A stretch of 64,000 nt of DNA from Nocardioides thalensis. Its GTDB lineage: Bacteria; Actinomycetota; Actinomycetes; Propionibacteriales; Nocardioidaceae. The DNA lies in assembly GCF_013410655.1 (NCBI RefSeq), contig NZ_JACCFP010000001.1, forward strand, positions 4,239,501 through 4,303,500. The letters are read 5' to 3'. Both the position numbers and the translations under genes were made by a program. The notes under the pieces are model-generated. The model saw only the letters and a list, made by a program, of their open reading frames with translations. It had not been told where the DNA came from and searched no databases. The first letter of the stretch is position 1. Each line of letters opens with the position of its first letter. Of this stretch, positions 60,473 through 64,000 are shown in pieces.

Positions 60473-61059
60473 GCTTGATTTGTTGGATCGTGGCGGTCCT
60501 GGGTGCGGTCCGGCCCGGGCCCGGCGCTGCTTCCCGGCTTGCTCGCTCCTCCGCGTCCGACGCTCTCGGGCTGGGCGCCGCTTCGGCTGGGGCGTCGGCG
60601 CGTCGTCGCGAAATCGCCGGGAAGCAACCCCGTTCCCGGACCGCACCGCTGCGCGTGACCGTCACGGTCGCCGGTGGGATGGGACCGCAGACCAATCAGA
60701 TACGAACCCGCATGGCCACCGGTTGATCCCCACCCCGCGACCTTGGTGGGGTGCGGCCGGGCGACGGGTGCGGCTCCCGGCGATTTCGCGACGACGCGCC
60801 GGCGCCCCGCACTGAGCGGCGCGCAACCACAGAGCGCCGTCGCGCGGCGGAGCGAGCAAGCCGGGAGCCGCGGCCGGCGCCCGGACGCGCCCCGACACGA
60901 CCGGGACCACCCCATCTCGACACGGGCAGCGCCCGGCGTCCGGCCGCACCCCGACACGATCCCGACCCGACACAAATCCCATGAATCCGGCCCCGATGAA
61001 TTTCCGGGTCGACGCGAGTCGACCTCTGAGGCAGACTCGACAACCCTGGGGAGCGAGCA
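60473..61059. other. 587-bp intergenic region with a large inverted repeat
   Basis: No convincing gene: short open frames on both strands are mirror translations of the inverted repeat at 60532-60866. The right-hand 190 bp before the sigma factor contain no clear hairpin; a promoter for the sigma gene must lie here. Confidence 0.7.
60532..60866. repeat. Long inverted repeat with 91-nt arms
   Basis: Left arm 60532-60622, right arm 60775-60866. The inner 26 bases are an exact inverted match (60597-60622 with 60775-60800; GGCGCGTCGTCGCGAAATCG opens the left copy). The outer bases (TCCCGGCTTGCTCGCTCC and its inverse) also match closely, with a diverged middle. The 152-bp centre contains a CCCCACC/GGTGGGG hairpin. 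It may be two inverted copies of one repeat or a non-coding mobile element. Confidence 0.85.
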
Positions 61060-62076
61060 ATGGGGACGGCAGTGACCGACACCGAGCAGGCAACCACGAC
61101 GCCGGACGAGCTGGCGGACTTCGACGCCCTCACCGGGCGCTACCAGCGTGAGCTGATGGCTCACTGCTACCGGATGAGCGGGTCGGTGCACGAGGCCGAG
61201 GACCTCGTGCAGGAGACGTTCCTGCGGGCGTGGAAGGCGTCGGCGAGCTTCCAGGGCCGCAGCTCGGTCCGCACGTGGCTCTACAAGATCGCGACCAACG
61301 TGTGCCTGACCAACCTCGAGGGCCGTCCGCGCAGGCCGCTCCCGGCCGGGCTCGGCACCGCCGACTCGCTCGCCGGCGACGCGCTCGAGCAGGACGCCGA
61401 GGTGCCGTGGCTGGAGCCGATCCCCGACGCGGCCGTCGAGGTCGCCGAGCGCGACACGATCCGGCTCGCGTTCGTCGCCGCGCTCCAGCACCTGCCGGCC
61501 CGCCAGCGCGCCGTCCTCATCCTGCGCGACGTGCTCCGCTGGACGGCCGCCGAGACGGCCACCGCGCTCGACACGACCACCGCGGCGGTCAACTCCGCGC
61601 TCCAGCGCGCGCACGCCCAGCTCGGCGAGCGCGGCCTGACCCCCGACACCGTGAGCCCCGAGCTGACCGTCGAGCAGCGCGCCCTGCTCGACGCCTACCT
61701 CGAGGCGTTCTGGGCCAAGGACATCGACCGCATCGTCAAGCTGCTCACCTACGACGCCACGTGGGACATGCCGCCGTTCCTCAACCACTACCGCGGTGCC
61801 GCCACCATCGGCGAGCTGATCGGCTCCAAGTGCCCCGGCGGCGTCGAGGACATGCCGATGATCGCGACGATGGCCAACGGGCAGCCGGCGTTCGGGCTCT
61901 ACATGCGTCAGCGCGACGGCCACTTCGTGCCGTTCCACGTGCAGGTGCTCGAGCTCGACGGCGACCGCGCCGCCGTACGCCACGTCACGGCGTTCTTCGG
62001 CGCCGAGCACTTCACCCGGCTCGGCCTGCCCGACCGGCTGCCGGCCGACTACCGGCCGTTGCCCGCGGCGAGCTGA
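61060..62076 (+). CDS. ECF sigma factor with SnoaL-like C-terminal domain (SigG type)
   Basis: A 338-residue sigma factor. Region 2: YQRELMAHCYRMSGSVHEAE, DLVQETFLRAWKASASFQGR, RTWLYKIATNVCLTNLEGRP. Region 4: LPARQRAVLILRDVLRWTAA and ETATALDTTTAAVNSALQRA. The C-terminal 130 residues (LDAYLEAFWAKDIDRIVKLL, WDMPPFLNHYRGAATIGELI, AFGLYMRQRDGHFVPFHVQV) form a SnoaL/NTF2-like domain, as in mycobacterial SigG and related ECF groups, where it can replace an anti-sigma factor. ATG at 61060 behind GGGAGCGA. The DinB-like gene follows after 5 bp, so the two are one operon. Confidence 0.9.
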   Translation: MGTAVTDTEQATTTPDELADFDALTGRYQRELMAHCYRMSGSVHEAEDLVQETFLRAWKASASFQGRSSVRTWLYKIATNVCLTNLEGRPRRPLPAGLGTADSLAGDALEQDAEVPWLEPIPDAAVEVAERDTIRLAFVAALQHLPARQRAVLILRDVLRWTAAETATALDTTTAAVNSALQRAHAQLGERGLTPDTVSPELTVEQRALLDAYLEAFWAKDIDRIVKLLTYDATWDMPPFLNHYRGAATIGELIGSKCPGGVEDMPMIATMANGQPAFGLYMRQRDGHFVPFHVQVLELDGDRAAVRHVTAFFGAEHFTRLGLPDRLPADYRPLPAAS

Positions 62077-62081
62077 GCGTC

Positions 62082-62648
62082 GTGACCGCACTCCCCGGCC
62101 CCACGGCGGACCCGGGGGTCGACCTGCTCCAGCGCGCGCTCGACTACACACGGGGTGCGCTGGCCTCGGTGCGCCCCGAGCACCTGTGCCACCCGACGCC
62201 CTGCGACCTGTGGCGGCTCGGCGACCTGCTCGCGCACATGGAGGACGCGCTCGACGCGTTCTCCGAGGGCGCCGACGGCGCCATCGGCCTGCACAGCGCC
62301 GCGCCGGCGCCGCTCGCGCAGCGGCTCGACGCCATCCGCCTCAAGGCGTGCCACCTGCTCGGCGCCTGGGCGAGCGCCACCACGCCGATCGTGCTGGTCG
62401 GCGGGCGGCCGATGCCGGTCGGCACGATCGCCCGGCTCGCGGCGGTCGAGATCACGGTCCACGGGTGGGACGTGCACCAGGCGACCGGCTCCGCCGTACC
62501 GGTTCCCGCTCCGTTCGCCGAGGCCCTGATGCCGACGGCGCTCGCGATCGCGCTCGAGCAGGACGGGGAGTTCGGGCCGCCGGTCCCGGTGCCCGACGGC
62601 GCCGGGCCCGCCCGCCGGCTGCTGGCGCTGCTCGGCCGCGCGGCCTGA
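62082..62648 (+). CDS. DinB/mycothiol-dependent maleylpyruvate-isomerase-type protein
   Basis: A 188-residue helical protein. PTPCDLWRLGDLLAHMEDAL has the first metal-binding His of DinB-fold proteins; AAVEITVHGWDVHQATG gives the Glu and the HxxxH-type ligands (TIGR03086-like). Actinobacterial members use mycothiol in isomerase or transferase reactions. Its position directly after a SigG-type sigma factor suggests a stress or detoxification role (inference). GTG at 62082. Confidence 0.82.
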   Translation: MTALPGPTADPGVDLLQRALDYTRGALASVRPEHLCHPTPCDLWRLGDLLAHMEDALDAFSEGADGAIGLHSAAPAPLAQRLDAIRLKACHLLGAWASATTPIVLVGGRPMPVGTIARLAAVEITVHGWDVHQATGSAVPVPAPFAEALMPTALAIALEQDGEFGPPVPVPDGAGPARRLLALLGRAA

Positions 62649-62695
62649 AGCCAGGGCGGGTTGCACGGCGCACCTGCGGTCCTAGACTCGCGCCC

Positions 62696-63934
62696 ATGCC
62701 TGAGGAGACCCTGCAGCACAGGCGTCGCCGGATGCTCGGCCGCGACCCCGACGAGGGGCACCGCGCAGCAACACCGCTCGAGCTCCTCTTCGACCTGACC
62801 TTCGTCGTTGCCTTCGGGACGGCCGCCAACTCGCTCTCCCACGCGCTGGTCGAGGACCACGTCGTCGCCGGGATCGTCGGCTTCGCGTTCGCCACGTTCG
62901 GCATCTCGTGGGCGTGGATCAACTTCACGTGGTTCGCGTCGGCGTACGACACCGACGACTGGATCTACCGCCTCACCACGATGCTGCAGATGGTCGGCGT
63001 GCTGGTCTTCGCGTTCGGCCTCCCGCCGATGTTCGAGTCGATCCACCACGGCGACACCCTCGACAACGACGTGATGGTCTGGGGCTACGTCGTGATGCGC
63101 GTGGCCATGCTCGCCCAGTGGTGGCGCGCGTCGCGCCACGACGCAGGCCGGCGCCAGGTGCACGCCGTGTACGGCGTCTCGATCGTCGCGTCCCAGGTCC
63201 TGTGGTGCGTGCTCGCTATCGTCGACCTCCCCGTGACCACGACGTTCGTCGCGATGATGGTGCCGTTCCTGATCGAGGTCTCCGGGCCGTACGTCGCCGA
63301 GCGCCGGTACGGCGGGCCGCCGTGGCACCCCCACCACATCGCCGAGCGCTACGGGCTGATGGTGATCATCGCGCTCGGCGAGGGGATGATCGGCACGATG
63401 GCGGCGCTGACGCCGTTCACCGAGGACGGGCTCACGCTCGAGGTCGCGTTGCTCGCGCTTGCCGGCACGGCGTTGACGTTCGGGATGTGGTGGACCTACT
63501 TCGTGCTGCCGCACGCCGAGATCCTCACCTACCGACGGCAGCGGTCGTTCGTGTGGGGCTACGGCCACATGCCCCTGTTCGGCGCGATCGTCGCGGTCGG
63601 GGCGGGTCTCCATGCGGCCGCCTACTACGTCGACCACCACAGCGACCTCACCCGGGTGGCCACCGTCCTGACGGTGGCGGTCCCGCTCGGCATCTACACG
63701 CTGGGGCTGTACCTGTTCTACGCGCTGATCAGCTGGAGCGCCGACCCGTTCCACCTGCTGCTGATGGCGGTCACGGTCGTGCTCCTGGTCGCGCCGGTCT
63801 TGATGGCGGCCAGCGGCGCCGGTCTCATCACGTGCCTGCTGGTGCTCTCGCTCACGCCGTGGGTGACGGTGCTCGGCTACGAAACGGTCGGCCACCGCCA
63901 CAACGCCGAGGTGCTGGCGGCGCTGCGCAGCTAG
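62696..63934 (+). CDS. Low temperature requirement protein A (LtrA) family membrane protein
   Basis: A 412-residue membrane protein with about ten hydrophobic segments. TPLELLFDLTFVVAFGTAAN is the strongest LtrA signature (E/LFFDL), followed by WINFTWFASAYDTDDWIYRL and, in the middle, HIAERYGLMVIIALGEGMIG (ERFGLFTIIVLGE-type motif). LtrA was named for growth of Listeria at low temperature; its biochemical function is unknown. Separated from the DinB gene by 47 bp on the same strand. Confidence 0.9.
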   Translation: MPEETLQHRRRRMLGRDPDEGHRAATPLELLFDLTFVVAFGTAANSLSHALVEDHVVAGIVGFAFATFGISWAWINFTWFASAYDTDDWIYRLTTMLQMVGVLVFAFGLPPMFESIHHGDTLDNDVMVWGYVVMRVAMLAQWWRASRHDAGRRQVHAVYGVSIVASQVLWCVLAIVDLPVTTTFVAMMVPFLIEVSGPYVAERRYGGPPWHPHHIAERYGLMVIIALGEGMIGTMAALTPFTEDGLTLEVALLALAGTALTFGMWWTYFVLPHAEILTYRRQRSFVWGYGHMPLFGAIVAVGAGLHAAAYYVDHHSDLTRVATVLTVAVPLGIYTLGLYLFYALISWSADPFHLLLMAVTVVLLVAPVLMAASGAGLITCLLVLSLTPWVTVLGYETVGHRHNAEVLAALRS

Positions 63935-63956
63935 CCCGGGGCCGCCAGCACGTGGG

Positions 63957-64000
63957 TCAGTCGGCGAGCGGGTGGGCGAGCTCGTCGGCGGGCAGCTTGG
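63957..64000 (-). CDS. C-terminal end of an unidentified protein (partial)
   Basis: Reading the minus strand from the window edge gives an open frame ending KLPADELAHPLAD and a TGA at 63957-63959. Only about 14 codons are visible, with the normal codon bias. It would be convergent with the LtrA gene. Too short to assign. Confidence 0.4.
   Translation of the reverse strand, partial: KLPADELAHPLAD

Noticed and set aside
59779..62151. A 790-residue open frame antisense to glpD and the sigma factor
   Set aside because: It runs through two well-supported genes and the inverted repeat, and has no recognisable domain or ribosome-binding site.

Overview
The window is very GC-rich, uses GTG starts freely, and carries mostly chromosomal housekeeping and accessory genes of an actinobacterium. 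The protein content and the intergenic repeats point to a Nocardioides-like member of the Nocardioidaceae, although this is inferred from family resemblance and no 16S rRNA is present. No rRNA, tRNA, CRISPR array, transposase or phage gene was seen. Genes are packed tightly. Many neighbours overlap by 1-4 bases (ATGA, GTGA or TGATG junctions), which marks several translationally coupled operons.

Layout. 0-5 kb: the end of a class III nucleotide cyclase, a SEC-C protein, a glycerophosphodiesterase, a PspC protein, a HemK-like methyltransferase, then two decayed genes (a frameshifted AbiEi/DUF559-type gene and an internally deleted esterase) associated with two near-identical 41-bp palindromes. 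5-17 kb: a Ser/Thr kinase divergent from an ECF sigma factor, an ABC-F ATPase with a candidate leader-peptide attenuator, a Nudix hydrolase, a large unknown protein, an AAA ATPase, an Fpg-like glycosylase, a DksA-type zinc protein, a GyrI-like protein, a rhodanese, three related lipoproteins and aat. 17-22 kb: an EcsC-like protein and a sulfotransferase locus. 22-29 kb: a translationally coupled methylcrotonyl-CoA carboxylase/HMG-CoA lyase operon (leucine catabolism), secreted and VOC proteins, and a TetR regulator whose upstream palindrome matches the one in front of the carboxylase operon.

29.3-34.4 kb is a complete actinobacterial gas-vesicle cluster of ten genes: two accessory proteins with long charged tails (GvpY/GvpZ positions), gvpA, gvpF, gvpG, gvpO, gvpJ, gvpL, gvpS and gvpK. 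gvpN and gvpC are absent. Most of the genes overlap, so they are probably one transcript. An AAC(2')-I-like acetyltransferase follows.

35-49 kb holds an SNF2 helicase/SWIM zinc-finger pair, a DHA2 drug exporter behind an AT-rich palindrome, membrane proteins, a RecQ helicase fused to a phosphoribosyltransferase, an M13 peptidase, a CAP-domain protein and a quinone oxidoreductase. 49-64 kb holds a PadR regulator with a dienoyl-CoA reductase, a TetR/hydrolase pair with two matching operators, a DUF1275 protein, an atypical GH1 enzyme, a pirin, an ether-lipid-like locus (diacylglycerol kinase, alkylglycerone-phosphate-synthase-like flavoprotein, TetR, GlpD) resembling Mycobacterium tuberculosis Rv2249c-Rv2252, a 91-nt-armed inverted repeat, a SigG-type sigma factor with a DinB-like partner, and LtrA.

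The most unusual feature of the window is a set of palindromic or tandem intergenic repeat families that sit exactly at gene 3' ends and several times supply the stop codon of the flanking gene, sometimes of both convergent neighbours. Another repeat element is read in frame inside two protein genes.
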